Positions 32,147 through 44,373 are shown, numbered from the stretch's first letter. The stretch is DNA of 64,000 nt from Aquarana catesbeiana (GCF_042186555.1 NC_133324.1:73522189-73586188); one strand, 5' to 3'. A program made the numbers and translations. Notes: a model not told the origin generated them from the letters alone.

Positions 32147-33123
32147 TTCTGGAGCTTTTTTGTAGCTCAAATCGGGCAGATCTGAGCGTTTTTGGTGCGT
32201 TTTTATTCCTATAGAAATGAATGGAAAGTGTGCCATTTTTGTGCGCAGTGTCATTCATTTTTACATGATTTTCTGTTCAAATTAAAAAATGTAAACATTT
32301 AAATAGTAATGAATAAATAAATGTGAAATAAATATACAAATAACTAAACATCATCATAAATAAATAAAATAAATTAATAATGTGTAATAATACATAAATA
32401 AATAAACATTGACCTGTAACCTTAAAAAATATTAAATAAATTAATAATAATAAAAATAATATAATAATAATAAACACCCAAACCCCCCAAAAATTATTAT
32501 TATTATTATTATTAATAATAATAATAGTGATGATTTTCTTTATTTTGTGTTAGGGTTAGTGTGTTTAGTTATTTTTTATTATTTTATTTAATTTTTTTTA
32601 AGGGTTAGGGGTTAAGGTTAGGGGTTAATTATTTATTTATACCTAGTAATCATTTATTGACATTATTTATGATTTATTTATGATTATTTTTATTTATTTG
32701 TGTATTTATTTGACACGTATTTATTCATTTATTTTTCTTATTATTATTACTATTATTATTATTAGTAATAGCATTATTAACACCCTAACAAAAAAATAAA
32801 TAAATGATAAATAACCCTAACCCCCAACTCCTAATCCTAACCCCAACCTAACCTTAACTCTAACCCCTTACCCTAACGAAAAAAAAAAAATGAATGATAA
32901 TAATAAAAAAACAAAATAAAAGCTAATGGAAAAGCTAAAAAAGCTGAAATACGTAGCAACATATGATGCAACAGATGAGTTTTCTCTATTGGCTAATAAA
33001 AAGTGCCAAAGCTCAAAGCTGCACATAAAAACGCACAAGTCATGCATAAAAACGCTCCAAAAAGCACATAAGAACGCACAAAACAATCACTCAAAGACGA
33101 TACGCTCAGGTGTGAATGCAGCC
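31710..33123 (-). repeat. Interspersed repeat, copy B
   Basis: Outer ends GGCCCCATTCACACCTCAGC (left) and GCTCAGGTGTGAATGCAGCC (right) are inverted repeats. From 32270 on it mirrors copy A at 1410-2318: AATAAATA blocks, TTAGGG-like and CCCTAA-like motifs, TTGGCTAATAAAAAG. The segment 31836-32146 is an inverted copy of the left flank. Confidence 0.55.
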
Positions 33124-33126
33124 TTA

Positions 33127-33549
33127 TGCCACGTACACGCGATCGGACATTCCGACAACAAAATCCTGGATTTATTTACAACGGATGTTGGCTCAAACTT
33201 GCCTTGCATACACACGGTCGCACAAATCTTGTCGAGAATTCCGAACGTCAAGAACGCGGTGACGTACAACACGTACGACGAGCCGAGAAAAATGAAGTTC
33301 AAAAGCCAGTGCGGCTCTTCTGCTTCATTCCGAGCATGTGTGGAATTTTGTGCGTTGGAATTGTGTACACATGATCGGAAATTTCCGACAACGGATGTTG
33401 TCGGAAAATTTGAGAACCAGCTTTCAAATTTTTGTTATCGGAAATTCCGACAACAAATGTCCGATGGAGCCTACACACGGTCGGAATTTCCGACAACAAG
33501 CTCATATCGAACATTTGTTGTCGGAAATACCAACCGTGTTTACGCAGCA
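33127..33549. mobile_element. Harbinger-like MITE, copy 3
   Basis: Starts TGCCACGTACACGCGATCGG and ends CAACCGTGTTTACGCAGCA, with TTA on both sides (33124-33126, 33550-33552). The interior shares TTCCGACAACAAATGT motifs with copy 1. The 227-codon plus frame across it is a by-product of the inverted motifs. Confidence 0.75.
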
Positions 33550-33690
33550 TTAGAGTCAGCAGATGAATGGTCAGACCAGACCCATCTCAAACAGAGGCAA
33601 AGTTCCTGACAGGTAGACTGAGCAATGACCAAAAATAGCAGAAAAAAAAACAGAACGATGATCAGGATAAGCAGACAAGCTGAGTACAAT

Positions 33691-33830
33691 TAGTGGCCAT
33701 TCACACTTTTGTGTTGCAATAAGTGCGATTCTGCAACACACCTGCTCTATTCTTAGTGCTCTTTATTGTGGACAGCACCCCAACACATTGTACAGTAGAC
33801 CACAATGCACTGCAACAGTGAGGCTGCAAT
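33691..33830. repeat. MITE-like end (CCATTCACACTTTTGTG)
   Basis: GTGGCCATTCACACTTTTGT looks like a start of the CACACTTG-type MITE family. The other end was not identified because a minisatellite follows. Confidence 0.35.
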
Positions 33831-35390
33831 AATGGGCACACTAAGGTTGCAATGATGGGGACGGTGAGGCTGCAATGATGGGCACTGTGAGGCTGTAATG
33901 ATGGGCACAGTGAGGCTGCAATGATGGGCACAGTGAGGCTGTAATGATGGGCACAGTAAGGCTGCAATGATGGGCACGGTGAGGCTGCAGTAATGGGCAC
34001 AATGAGGCTGAAATGATGGGTGCAGTGAGGCTGCAATGATGGGTACAGTGAGACTGCAATGATGGGTACAGTGAGGCTGCATCAATGGCAAGTGAGGCTG
34101 CATTGATGGGCACAGTGAGGCTGCAATGATGGGCACAGTGAGGCTGCATTAATGGGCAGTGAGGCTGCATTGATGGGCACAGTGAGGCTGCATGGATGGG
34201 CACAGTGAGACTGCATTGATGGGCAGTAAGGCTGCATTAATGGTTAATGGGTACAGTGAGGCTGCAATGATGGGCATGGTAAGGCTGCAATCATGGGAAC
34301 AGTGAGGCTGCAATGATTGGCACAGTAAGGCTGCAATGATTGGCACAGTAAAGCTGCAATTATGGGCATGTGAGACTGCAATGATGGGCACAGTAAGGCT
34401 GCGATTTTGGGCATGGTGAGGCTGCATTGATGGGCAGTGAGGCTGCATTGATTGGTACAGTAAGGCTGTAATAATGGGCACGGTGAGGCTGAAATGATGG
34501 GCACAGTGAGGCTGCAATGATGGGCACACTAAGGCTGCAATGATGGGCATGGTGAGGCTGCAATGATGGGCACAGTGAGGCTACAATGATGTGCATGGTG
34601 AGGCTGCAATGATTGGCACAGTAAGGCTGCAATGATTGGTACAGTGAGGCTGCAATGATGCGCACAGTAAGGCTGCAATGATGGGCACAGTGAGGCTGCA
34701 TTGATGGGCAATGAGGCTGCACTGATGGGTACAGTGAGGTTGCAATGATGCGCACAGTAAGGCTGCAATGATGGGCACAGTGAGGCTGCGTTGATGTGCA
34801 GTGAGGCTGCATTGATGGGTACAGTGAGGTTGCAATGATGGGCACAGTAAGGCTGCAATGATGGGCATGGTGAGGCTGCAATGATGGGCACGGTGAGGCT
34901 GCAATGATAGGCACAGTGAGGCCTCAATGATGGGCATGGTGAGGCTGCAATGATTGGCACAGTAAGGCTGCAATGATGGGTATGGTGAGGCTGCAATGAT
35001 GGGCACAGTAAGGCTGCAATGATGGGCACAGTAAGGCTGCAATGATGGGCATGGTGAGGCTGCAATGATGGGCATGGTGAGGCTGCAATGATGGGCACAG
35101 TGAGGCTACAATGATGGGCACAGTGAGGCTACAATGATGGGCACGGTAAGGCTGCAATGATTGGCATGAATGAATGAATGAATGAATGAATGAATGAATT
35201 GTAAAGCGCTGCAAATGCGAACTGAATCGCCTCAAGGTGCTAAATGATGAGCACAGTGAGGCTGCAATGATGGGTATATTGAGGCTGCAATGATGGGCAC
35301 GGTGAGGCTGCAATGATGGGCACAGTGAGGCTGCAATGATGGGCACAGTGAGGCTGCATTGATGGGCACTGGTGATGCTGCATTGATCTC
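33831..35390. repeat. 23-bp minisatellite, about 65 units
   Basis: Units of GCTGCAATGATGGGCACAGTGAG with many variants. A 23-bp period leaves minus-strand frames open that spell PIIAASLCPSLQPHCAHHCS with a 23-residue period; these are not genes. A (TGAA)n tract and TTGTAAAGCGCTGC interrupt the array at 35165-35230. Confidence 0.95.
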
Positions 35391-35695
35391 TTGTATCATG
35401 TCCGCACTCTCTGACCATCTCCTGTATCATGTCTACATTCTCTTACCATCTTTAGTATCATGTCCTCAGTCTCTAACCATCTCCTGTACCATGCCCGCCG
35501 TCTCTGACATCTCCTGTACCATGCCCGCAGCCTCTGACATCTTTACATCTCCTGTACCATGCCCACATCCTCTGACATCTCCTGTATCATGTCTGCAACC
35601 TCTGACCATCTCCTGTACTATGCCCACAGCCTCTAACCATCTCTTCTATCATGTCCGCAACCTCTGACCATATCTTGTCTTGTATCATGTCTGCA
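35391..35695. repeat. About 30-bp minisatellite
   Basis: Units of CTCTGACCATCTCCTGTATC plus ATGTCCGCAG, with deletions. Directly follows the 23-bp array. Confidence 0.85.
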
Positions 35696-36100
35696 GTCTT
35701 TGAGGGAGTCTGGAGAGGAATCAAGAGTGGGACCGCCGCCGGGATGGGGGTCATAGGAGAAGTCAGACGTGTGTGGACTGTGGAGAGACTATAGGAAAAC
35801 CAGAGCCACCAAGCTGGAGCTGACTGAGTGCACCTGAGAGGAGGTCAGGGACAACACCATCAGGCCAGTCTGAAGGGGGGTCACTGATGTAAGGGGGGGT
35901 GAATACATAAATGTAAGGGGGCACTGATATAAAGGTTTCCCCCTTATATCAGTAACCCACCCCCCTTACCTTAGTGTATTCTTTCTGCGGAAGGTGGTCT
36001 CTGGTCATCAGAGTCCCCACCCACATTCCCAGAGTCCCAGGTGTTCTCCTTGATAATTGCTCCACTTTTACCACTTTTAACTGGAATTTGCTGTTATATG
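35696..36100. other. GA-rich segment with short inverted repeat
   Basis: Near 35880-35975, GGGGGTCACTGATGTAAGGG and GGGGCACTGATATAAAGG are followed by inverse copies. No gene was seen. Confidence 0.45.
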
Positions 36101-37511
36101 TGTAGCCAGGGGTTTGCTACTATAGTCATTATAGCTGAACAGTTCGTTGTGTTTGCAAATGAGTTTGGTTCCCACTAGTGTCTGCTGGACTCTGTTAGGA
36201 TTTTTCCTTACTCTTAGAGAATGAATGCAGCAAAGTATTGTGGGAGATGTAGTTGGGAGGAGGAAGTGACTCTGTTAGCTGGAACAGCCCTGAACTACAG
36301 TACAGACAATGCAAAGCACGCAGAACTGCCTGCTGGGAAGAGTGATAAAAGGACAGGCGCAGCCTGCTTTCAGCCTCTCTGGACGCCATTCAACACCTGC
36401 CAGCAGGATGTCTGTGTGTGACAAGGAGTGAGAGACTGCGGCCTATACAGTGGAGAGCCGGATCGCCCACCTCCAAGGGATCTTGGAGGACAGCCCTGCT
36501 ATTCTAGCAAGCAGACTGGCCTGTGCTTCAGAGCAACTGGAAACCTGCACTTCAGTCCATCAGGAGTTGCAGCATGGCATGGCAGTGCCATCTTTACCAG
36601 ACGGAGACACCAGGAGGGGATTCCGGATGAAGCCTCACAGCCATTGGAGTCTATTGTGGTGAGAGGGCACTTGCCCATTCCAGTAGAGATTACATTATTG
36701 CTGAGTGAGTTCTTTCTATAGACTGCTGGTGAGACTTGTAGTTCCAGGGAGGTGAATCTACTTCTTCACAGGCATCATACAGCTGGACTTTGGAGCCTTG
36801 TTTTTCTCCCCTGTGCTGTAAGGTCAGTACTGTATTGCACTCACATGTAAGGAGGAATCTACAAGTGGTGATATTTCTTCAGTTAAGCAATCATCAGCAC
36901 ACCTTTTGTTCTACGGTAATTTCTTTCCCTTTGTCTCTGTGGATTACAAATTACAACAATATACTGCAATTTAACCATCAGGCTAGCTGAAGACATCTGG
37001 AGTTTAAAGAACTTTCACCATCTTCTTCTTTTACTAAGCATTGCTGCTCTACTCACAAGTTGATCTCTGAATTATAGCCTAGGGGGAGCCATATGTGTAT
37101 CTGCTAAATTTTACACTATGTTACTGAATGTAAAGATTATATACTGCATTTTGGTCTGTGTGTTGAGGTTTCAGTGGGAAGGTATTTAATACATGTGTTG
37201 AAGGTATTAAATACCTATCCTTCTGTGCACCTGTTCACATATACCCCTTCAGGTGATTATAAGGTTATATGTTCTAGATATGTGCACTAAGTGATAACTG
37301 TTGTCAATCATAACTTGTGTTCATTCATGCTTTTCATTGTGTTCCATTACTTATCTCAGTAAACCTTTCTGAGTGGTTCAGTGATATTGTGTGAGTTTCT
37401 TATTGCTAACGTCACATTGCAGAATGGAACCCAAGGTGTCAGAGGTAAGAGAGGATCTGCAGAGCCAGGGTAGCCGGTGGGGTATAGAGTCAATCAGCAG
37501 CCCCCATGGGG
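36101..37511 (+). repeat. LTR-like sequence (TG...CA), tentative
   Basis: Begins TGTAGCCAGGGGTTTGCTAC and ends GGGGGTACCACTACA, with complementary CAGGGG / CCCCATGG near the ends. No flanking duplication or paired LTR was found. Frames inside (36221-36990) have no known domain. Confidence 0.35.
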
Positions 37512-37519
37512 GTACCACT

Positions 37520-37590
<71 letters not shown>
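37512..37590. repeat. (CA)n-(TA)n microsatellite
   Basis: CA repeats passing into TA repeats, adjoining the duplicated 431-bp block. Confidence 0.95.
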
Positions 37591-37599
<9 letters not shown>

Positions 37600-38448
37600 A
37601 GCGCCCTGCTCCTGAAGAGCAGACGCTATTCTTTTGACATTTAAGTTAGTTGAAGCTACAGTTTGGCTCAGCTTATTATTATCTAAATTTAATGGTTTCT
37701 GTACCAGTTTAGCTGGACTGTGCAGATTTCCATCTGACCATGGGTGGTGCTGTCACCATTGGTGGATGTTGTAAATACAGTCTGGTCGGACATATTGAAT
37801 ACTCTTTGCTCAGAAACAATTCGGTGGGATTGGTTGATTCACCGAGCATTCTGAGCAGGGGAATTTAAGGGATAGACACCGTGTGGAAAAGAGGTTGGCA
37901 CTTCCTGACCTCATGGTCCTCCTGGCCTGGGGAACTGCTGTTGCTTAAAGTTCTGCCTTGAGGTTGGCAGACCCAAGGCCTAGCTACTAAACAAAGGATC
38001 AGAGTTTTAGTGGCCTATATATGTGTGTGTAGCGCCCTGCTCCTGAAGAGCAGACGCTATTCTTTTGACATTTAAGTTAGTTGAAGCTACAGTTTGGCTC
38101 AGCTTATTATTATCTAAATTTAATGGTTTCTGTACCAGTTTAGCTGGACTGTGCAGATTTCCATCTGACCATGGGTCGTGCTGTCACCATTGGTGGATGT
38201 TGTAAATACAGTCTGGTCGGACATATTGAATACTCTTTGCTCAGAAACAATTCGGTGGGATTGGTTGATTCACCGAGCATTCTGAGCAGGGGAATTTAAG
38301 GGATAGACACCGTGTGGAAAAGAGGTTGGCACTTCCTGACCTCATGGTCCTCCTGGCCTGGGGAACTGCTGTTGCTTAAAGTTCTGCCTTGAGGTTGGCA
38401 GACCCAAGGCCTAGCTACTAAACAAAGGATCAGAGTTTTAGTGGCCTA
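37587..38448 (+). repeat. 431-bp tandem duplication, nearly identical
   Basis: Two consecutive copies (37587-38017, 38018-38448), each with TGTGTGTAGCGCCCTGCTCC near its start and ending AGTTTTAGTGGCCTA. The one difference I saw is GGGTGGTGC versus GGGTCGTGC. TGTAGCGCCC resembles the other LTR-like starts, and the sequence after the second copy continues to an AATAAAA signal at about 38877, so it may be a duplicated LTR 5' part. Confidence 0.8.
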
Positions 38449-38900
38449 CTTGTCTGTAGGATGATCTCTTTGCTGTCTGGCCTGCGGGAAGAAGCAAGGG
38501 ATTGCAGTGACCAGGGGAGGACTCTTCAGGAGAGGACCGAGCATAAGGCTGGTATCTTGAGAAGAGCCTGGGAACTCAGTCGGAGACGCATCTGAGATCA
38601 AGCACAGCAATCAGTTCATTCAAGATTGTAAGGTCTGTGGCAGAGACCGTGCTAAGCATCGCAATCAGTTCATTCAGTATTGCAAGGTCTGTGGCAGAGA
38701 CTGTGTTCGAGCATCTCATCGGCTGCTAGGTCGGTGAGAGAGACCTATCTGATGGTTGTTGAATCCGGCTGTGGAAGTGCTATTCGCTGGATATAGAAAT
38801 GACCTCAAACCGCAAGATCCAAGGTACCTGAATCCCTTTCACCCTCTACCTTTTCTATTGCATAATTTTGTTTCTTTAATAAAACTTGGAAAAAGGACTA
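38449..38900 (+). repeat. LTR-like continuation with 46-bp duplication
   Basis: CAATCAGTTCATTCA...GGTCTGTGGCAGAGAC occurs twice (about 38610-38655 and 38656-38702). A possible polyadenylation signal TTTAATAAAAC lies at about 38875. Confidence 0.4.
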
Positions 38901-39025
38901 AGTGTTGGAGCCAGTGTTTCAATTGAGCAATTGATAAGTACCCCTATGACGAACACTGTGAAGATGGTAACGGTAAGCCCGAAGAAAATTATTAGCAGCT
39001 CCTTAGGGGGTAATTTATGGTTTGC

Positions 39026-39028
<3 letters not shown>

Positions 39029-39096
<68 letters not shown>
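39029..39096. repeat. (TA)n microsatellite
   Basis: Pure TA repeat. The two flanking frames join across it by chance. Confidence 0.95.
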
Positions 39097-39100
<4 letters not shown>

Positions 39101-39289
39101 AGCCCTATGTGCTTTAATATCTGTCTTATCTATATATAATACGCTCTTCAAATGTGCTTTAAAATGCATGGTTTTCCCTTTTATGGACAAGAAAATAATG
39201 ACATTATGCTGTTGGGCTGGTATAATAATGCTATGGGGCTGGAATGAAATTATTTCCAGGGCTGGTTTTTATTCCCAGTCCGGCCCTGA

Positions 39290-39720
39290 TGGTGCTACAT
39301 GAATTCCACGCTGGGACAGTGAGGACAAAGAAAACAATGATAGGCCAAGCCTGCGATGATTTAGCAGCTTGGAGCTGCAGGAGACACAGTTAGAGCTGAC
39401 AGAGATACAGCGTTCGGTGCATGAGCACTGGGGACTGCGTGTGTTTGACGGTTTGGAGGACCAAGGCAGGAGGCCTGAAAGAGAAGCTGCAAAGAGAGCC
39501 ATGAGGCTGAATATTGTATCACTTTGATGGTGAGAAACCCCCTGCGTGGGAAGACATTTATGTAATGTTTTACTTTTGTTTTCAATAAAAGTGGGCAGAA
39601 AAAGCCCTAAATCTAACTTCTGGTGCGGAACGGACTCACTGTGTGGCACTACCAAAGAGCTAAAATACCCCCAAGTCATCACAATGCATTAAAGGGGTGT
39701 TCTCCCATTGAAAGTGAATC
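39290..39720. other. Non-coding block with AATAAA signal
   Basis: A GA-rich stretch passes into TTTTCAATAAAAGTGGGCAG (about 39580-39600), then CGGAACGGACTCACTGTGTG. It could be an LTR or a processed transcript end. The minus-strand frames at 39269-39682 have no recognisable domain. Confidence 0.3.
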
Positions 39721-40211
39721 TTTCATGAATTTATCAGTAACAAGTGCTGACACCACCAGCCACTGGCTATATATAGTGGGTGACTGGGGAGGACATCAAG
39801 GCAAGGAGCTGTTCAACACATTGATCCCTTGGCCTTTCTTCTGAAGAAAAACCAAAGCATGTTATTGATTAGGATATAAATGGAACTTTTATTTAAATAG
39901 CGCTGAACGGGCATTGATGAAATATTCATTTGCCGGGGGCATTTCTACTCTGTCACTGAACTTACACTATTTAAACCTTTATCTGTGACCTGCCTATTGG
40001 TCAGGATTAAAAAAACATGAGTTTCAATGCCTCTCACTAACTTTAACCCCTTCCCATCTGCCCTGGAGTCCCTTTAAACAGTTAAGTGTCCTTTTAAACA
40101 GTTTGTGGGGGGGCAAGAAGGAATGCCTGGGGGGGGGGGCAAGAAGGAATGGAAGCTGGTCTAGTCACACCCCCAGCCAGGTGCTCTATCTTTGTTTTTA
40201 CATTTGTGGAT

Positions 40212-40496
40212 TAGGCCCCTCTCACACTGCCATAACTTGAAAGTTGCACGATTTTGCCGTGATTTTGCAGCCGCAACTTTGCCACGATTTCAGGGCATGC
40301 CTGTGTAAACTTGAGGTCTATGGACCTCAACTCGCATCAAAGTCGGACCAAAGCAGTACAAGGAATACTTTGAAGTCGTGGGACTTGAAGTCACACAGAT
40401 ATGAATGGTTATTATTGGGAATCATGGGGTACGACTTGTCATGCGACTCTGATGTCCAAAGTCACAGGAAAAGTCACACAAGTGTGAAAGGTGTCG
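40212..40496. mobile_element. MITE-like repeat (CTCTCACACTGC)
   Basis: AGGCCCCTCTCACACTGCC at the left and CACACAAGTGTGAAAGGTG at the right are inverted ends of the same general type as 12733, 23745 and 63336. The interior holds many AAGTCG/CGACTT motifs. TTA precedes the left end; the right flank is unclear. Confidence 0.5.
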
Positions 40497-40499
40497 TTT

Positions 40500-41284
40500 T
40501 CTATAATGTATATAAATGAGTAGATTATTGTATCAGCTGGGAGTGCGACAAACCCCTTTTTTTTAGATGAGGTTCATGTATTCATAATAGTGCATGGATG
40601 TGATTTTTAACCTTATTTTAATGTGTATATAAATAAAATAAATTATTTGTATATACTGTCTTTGTCAATGGGTGCCTTAAAAGTCCACTTGGTGTACAAA
40701 TTTGGGGATTTTTCAAAATAGTAAGATTTGCAATCTATACTAAAATATAGTATTTATATGATTTGTTTTATTTTTTTTATTATTATTTTTTTTTTCTTCT
40801 TTCCAAACAAAGTAGACATATAAACAGTACAAGCTGTAAAGTGCAGTAGTCCATAGCAACCAATTGGAATCCCCTTTACTGAAGACACAACAGATCAAGA
40901 TGGATTTTCTGGATGGTTGCCATGGAAACGCCACTGTACACCTTGCACAGCTTTACTTCATAATCCACGACACAATGAATTTTGATCAGCGTCTACCGTA
41001 CAAAAAAATGAATAAAAAAAACAAATGAGAGCCATTTCAGGTCCTCGGTGTAAACCTTTCCTCAGGCACAGCCGCGAGGAGTCTGTCTATCTGCAATGAA
41101 CGGATGTGTCCTTGTCCCAGATAGCTGGGGAAGGCCCTTCACAGTTTATCATTTTAGATTTAATAGTATTTGTCATACAGATAAATATTTCACACTACCC
41201 ATGAGTGACCTCAGGGCCATAGATAAACTCCTTGGGCCCTTTGTGCAAAACTCTGAACTAAGGCCCCATAATCCCTCTCCATTA
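40500..41284. other. No recognised feature
   Basis: AT-rich, with CATAGCAACCAATTGG at about 40852 (a motif also seen at 47894), but no gene or terminal repeat. Confidence 0.4.
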
Positions 41285-41600
41285 TTCATTAAAGCGCTAC
41301 TAAACCGCAAAAAAGAAAACCAAAAAAATAAGATAAGAGCATAATGTGCAGGCTGTGGCCATTTGACTGGTCGAACCTGTGATGATGTCACTCCAGTGCA
41401 TGCGCACGAAAGTCACGGCCGCCAGCATGGCTCTCTCAAAGGACAGCTTGCTGTCCATTGAGCGTGCAGTGCGCATGTGCCGGTGACATCACTGGCGCTG
41501 CTAAAAGTGAGTATCTCCTAAACAGTGCACGTTTAGGAGATATTTACTGTACCTACAGGTAAGACTTATTATAGGCTTACCTGCAGTTATAAATCAAGGA
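41285..41600. repeat. Interspersed repeat, GCGCATG / TCTCCTAAAC type
   Basis: Shares order and motifs (GTGACATCA, ATCTCCTAAAC, GCTTACCTGCAG) with 48480-48665. Likely a short non-autonomous repeat; the ends are not resolved. Confidence 0.4.
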
Positions 41601-41628
41601 AAAGGACTTTACTACTGGCTCATTCACA

Positions 41629-42849
41629 TTGCAGCTCAAAAAAAAAAAGCTGCTTTTACAGGAAGCTTGTGATTTCTTGTGCTCTTGTGCATGTTTTTTT
41701 TTCCCAATTCCCACCAAAAATTGGCTGTCTACCTCCTCTACCACCTCCAACAGTAGTAGTAAATCCCACCTTCTCATCCCAATTCCCCTGATTCCACAAG
41801 TCAGCCCCCCTCTTTCATGTGCCCTCTGGAATGCCCGCTCAGTCTTCAACAAACTAGCTTCTGTCAATGACCTTTTCCTCTCCAAATCCCTTAATCTATT
41901 TGCTATTACCGAAACCTGGCTCCAGGAATTCGACACTACCTCTCCACCTGCCCTGTCCCACAGTAGCCTCCTCTGGACTCACTCCACCAGACCCAGTGGA
42001 CGAAAAGGAGGTGGCGTCGGACTTCTCCTCTCCCCACAATGCACCTTACAGATTCTTCCCACACCTCCCTCTCTTTCCCCCTGCTCTTTCGAAGTGCACT
42101 GCATTTGTTTTTTCTCTCCAGCTTGTCTGAGGGTCGCAGTCATTTATCGGCCTCCTGGACCAGTGTCGTGCTTTCTGCATGACTTCTCTGCATGGCTACC
42201 CTACTTTCTCTCCTCTGAAGTACCTGCCATCATCCTAGGTGACTTTAACATTCCAGTCAATGTTAATACGGCAACCACTTCTCAACTACTCAACATAACC
42301 TCCTCTTTTAACCTATCACAATGGACACAAACCACCACTCACTCCAACGGCAATACTCTCGACCTCGTATTCTCCCATCGCTGCACTCCCTGCAACCTCT
42401 CTAACAACCCCTTTCCTCTCTCTGATCACAATCTTTTCCATTTCACACTCTCCCTGTCTCTTATCTCCCATGCTGCCAACCCACAAACCACTACCCACAG
42501 AAACCTTTGCGACTTCAACCCTTCCCTTCTTCACTCTGCTACTGATGGCCTTTACGACAAAATCGCACCCCTGTCCTGCCCAGACCTAACCACTTCCATC
42601 TGCAACAACACACTCTCATCCTCCCTAGATGTACTTGCTCCTCTTTCTACACGCAGAACCAGGCCCCATCTTCCAAAACCCTGGCAAACAGAAGACACCA
42701 GAAATCTCAGGAGACGCAGCCGTGCTCTTGAGCGAGCATGGCGTAAATCTAAATCCCTGCAAGACTTTACCCTCTACAAATCTGCCCTTCTCAAATACAA
42801 CCCCTGCCTCCACACTGCTAAACAAATCTACTACATCAGTTTCATCTAA
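41629..42849 (+). pseudogene. L2-type LINE, endonuclease part
   Basis: A 406-codon frame containing an apurinic-type endonuclease domain, which nicks target DNA to prime LINE reverse transcription. In order: LSCALWNARSVFNKLA, FAITETWL (catalytic Glu), GRKGGGVGLLL, VAVIYRPPGP, IILGDFNIPVN (Asp and Asn), NTLDLVFSHRC and SDHNLFHF. All visible catalytic motifs are intact. LINE similarity begins only around 41700, so the first ATG at 41629 (MQLKKKK) is probably not the true start. A stop at 42849 ends the frame before the reverse transcriptase, which in the family is the same polypeptide. Confidence 0.85.
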
Positions 42850-43374
42850 ACCCTCTCATCCAAGCCTCGTCAATTCTTTTCTACCCTTAATTCCTTACTT
42901 CACCCCCCACTGCCCCCACCCACCATCTTGCTTAACGCTCAACAGATTGCTAACCATTTCAAAAGCAAAATCGACACAATTCGTGAGGAGATATCCAGCA
43001 TTCAACTTCCTTCCCTACTTAACACATCAGGTCCAACACCACACTCAATACTCTCCTCCTTCTGCCCAGTTACCAAATAAACTCCTCTCCATGGCCCACC
43101 TCACTACCTGTCCCCTCACAATTACTGCGAACACCTTCCCGCTCTATCCTAAACTCCCTAACCAACATCTTCAACCTCTCCCTCTCCTCCAGGACCTTTC
43201 CTTCCCCTGCTCAAACATGCACTGGTTACCCCCATACTTAAAAAACCCTCACTAGACCCCACCTGTTTGAATAACTTAAGACCCATCTCCCTGCTCCCAT
43301 TTGCCTCCAAGCTCTTCGAACGCCTTGCCCATGACCGAATGAGTCTCTACCTCACGGACAACAACCTTCTCGAC
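42850..43374 (+). pseudogene. L2-type LINE, linker and first RT block
   Basis: Several stops and frameshifts interrupt the region between endonuclease and reverse transcriptase. Near the end the readable frame gives LKKPSLDPTCLNNLRPISLL and PFASKLFERL, the first conserved RT block, and LTDNNLLDPYS, which runs into the hAT insertion at 43383 and resumes after it with a phenylalanine-arginine block. Confidence 0.75.
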
Positions 43375-43424
43375 CCCTACAGCAGGGGTGGATCCAGAGT
43401 CTAGTCACGGGAGGGGCACTGCCA

Positions 43425-43630
43425 GAAAATCCGTTTTTTTGTGGGCAATTTAGCGGGGAAACAGCTGGTGTTGGCGCTTCAATTATCCTGGCACCATGGT
43501 TGTTACGGTGTCAGGATGATTGAAGCGCATTTTTTCTATAATTACATTGTAATATAAAATGAAATAGTTCAACTCACCATAATGCAGAATCAGTGGGAGC
43601 TCTGAGTGTGTCACATGCCACGTCACCTGC
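43425..43630 (+). repeat. Shared internal module, copy 3
   Basis: CACTGCCAGAAAATCC, GGTGTTGGCGCTTCAATTAT, ACGGTGTCAGGATGATTGAA, TACATTGTAATATAAAATGA and CAACTCACCATAATGCAGAA, in the same order as the inverted copy at 7.87-8.1 kb. Confidence 0.8.
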
Positions 43631-43915
43631 CACATGTTGTGGATTGTCACTTGCCATGTCACCTGCCACACGTTGCGGATTGTCACTTGCCACGTTACCT
43701 GCCACACGTTGTGGATTGTCACTTGCCACGTCACCTGCCACATGTTGTGGATTGTCATTTGGCACGTCGCCTGCCACACCTTGTGGATTGTCACTTGCCA
43801 CTTCCCCTGCCACACCTTGTGGATTGTCACTTGCCACGTTACCTGCCACACCTTGTGGATTGCCACTTGCCACGTCACCTAACACACCTTGTGGATTGTC
43901 ACTTGCCTGCTAAGG
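43605..43915. repeat. 36-bp minisatellite, about 8 units
   Basis: Units of TTGTGGATTGTCACTTGCCA followed by CGTCACCTGCCACACC. As 36 is a multiple of 3, each frame repeats a 12-residue peptide on both strands. These frames are not genes. Confidence 0.92.
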
Positions 43916-44373
43916 TGGTGTTTTGGTTGTCTCTTGCTGTGTCCCAGACTCCCAGAGTCAAGCATCAGAGAGATAAGGTAATCTCTCTGCTGCCTGCACA
44001 GGAAGGGCGGAAGTTACTGCAAGGATGCAGTGCTGACGGTGAGAGATGATCTCATCTCTCTGCTCCCCCGTCCCTGGCTAACTGATTGGCCAGCTGACAC
44101 ACTGAGCCTGCTCTCTCACTCTCACCTGCCAACACACTGAGCCACCTGGTGGCCCAGCCCGCCCATAAACCGCGCCACCTGGCCACAAACTGCGCTTCCC
44201 AGTCCGCCCACTTTCTCAGCCTCCCGCTGTCTCACCCGCCCGCGGAGCCACCCGCTATCTCACCTGACCGCAGGGCCACCCAGAGAGCCGCATGCTATCT
44301 CACCCGCCCAGCCAGCAACAAATTTCTCGAGGGGTGGCAATTGCCCCGTTGCCCCCCCCTGGATCCGCCCCTG

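Larger units (their letters stand above)
43383..44373. mobile_element. 991-bp hAT-like insertion in the L2 RT
   Basis: Starts CAGGGGTGGATCCAG and ends CTGGATCCGCCCCTG, with an exact 8-bp target duplication CCCTACAG (43375-43382, 44374-44381). Removing it and one duplication rejoins LLDPYS to SGFRPQHSTDTA in the LINE. The interior contains the shared module and a 36-bp minisatellite. Non-autonomous. Confidence 0.92.

Noticed and set aside
32540..32880. TTAGGG / CCCTAA motifs suggesting a telomere (also at 1640-1690)
   Set aside because: Few, irregular and embedded in both copies of an interspersed repeat; not a telomeric array.
33753..35098. Several 120-189-codon frames with PIIAASLCPSLQ repeats
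   Set aside because: Products of the 23-bp minisatellite.
36221..36990. Short frames that might be exons
   Set aside because: No domain, no convincing splice sites, and they lie within an LTR-like sequence.
39269..39682. 137-codon minus-strand frame
   Set aside because: No recognisable domain; it runs antisense across a probable transcript end with AATAAA.
43605..43915. Regular 36-bp spacing suggesting a CRISPR-like array
   Set aside because: Units are contiguous without unique spacers and lie inside a eukaryotic transposon; it is a minisatellite.
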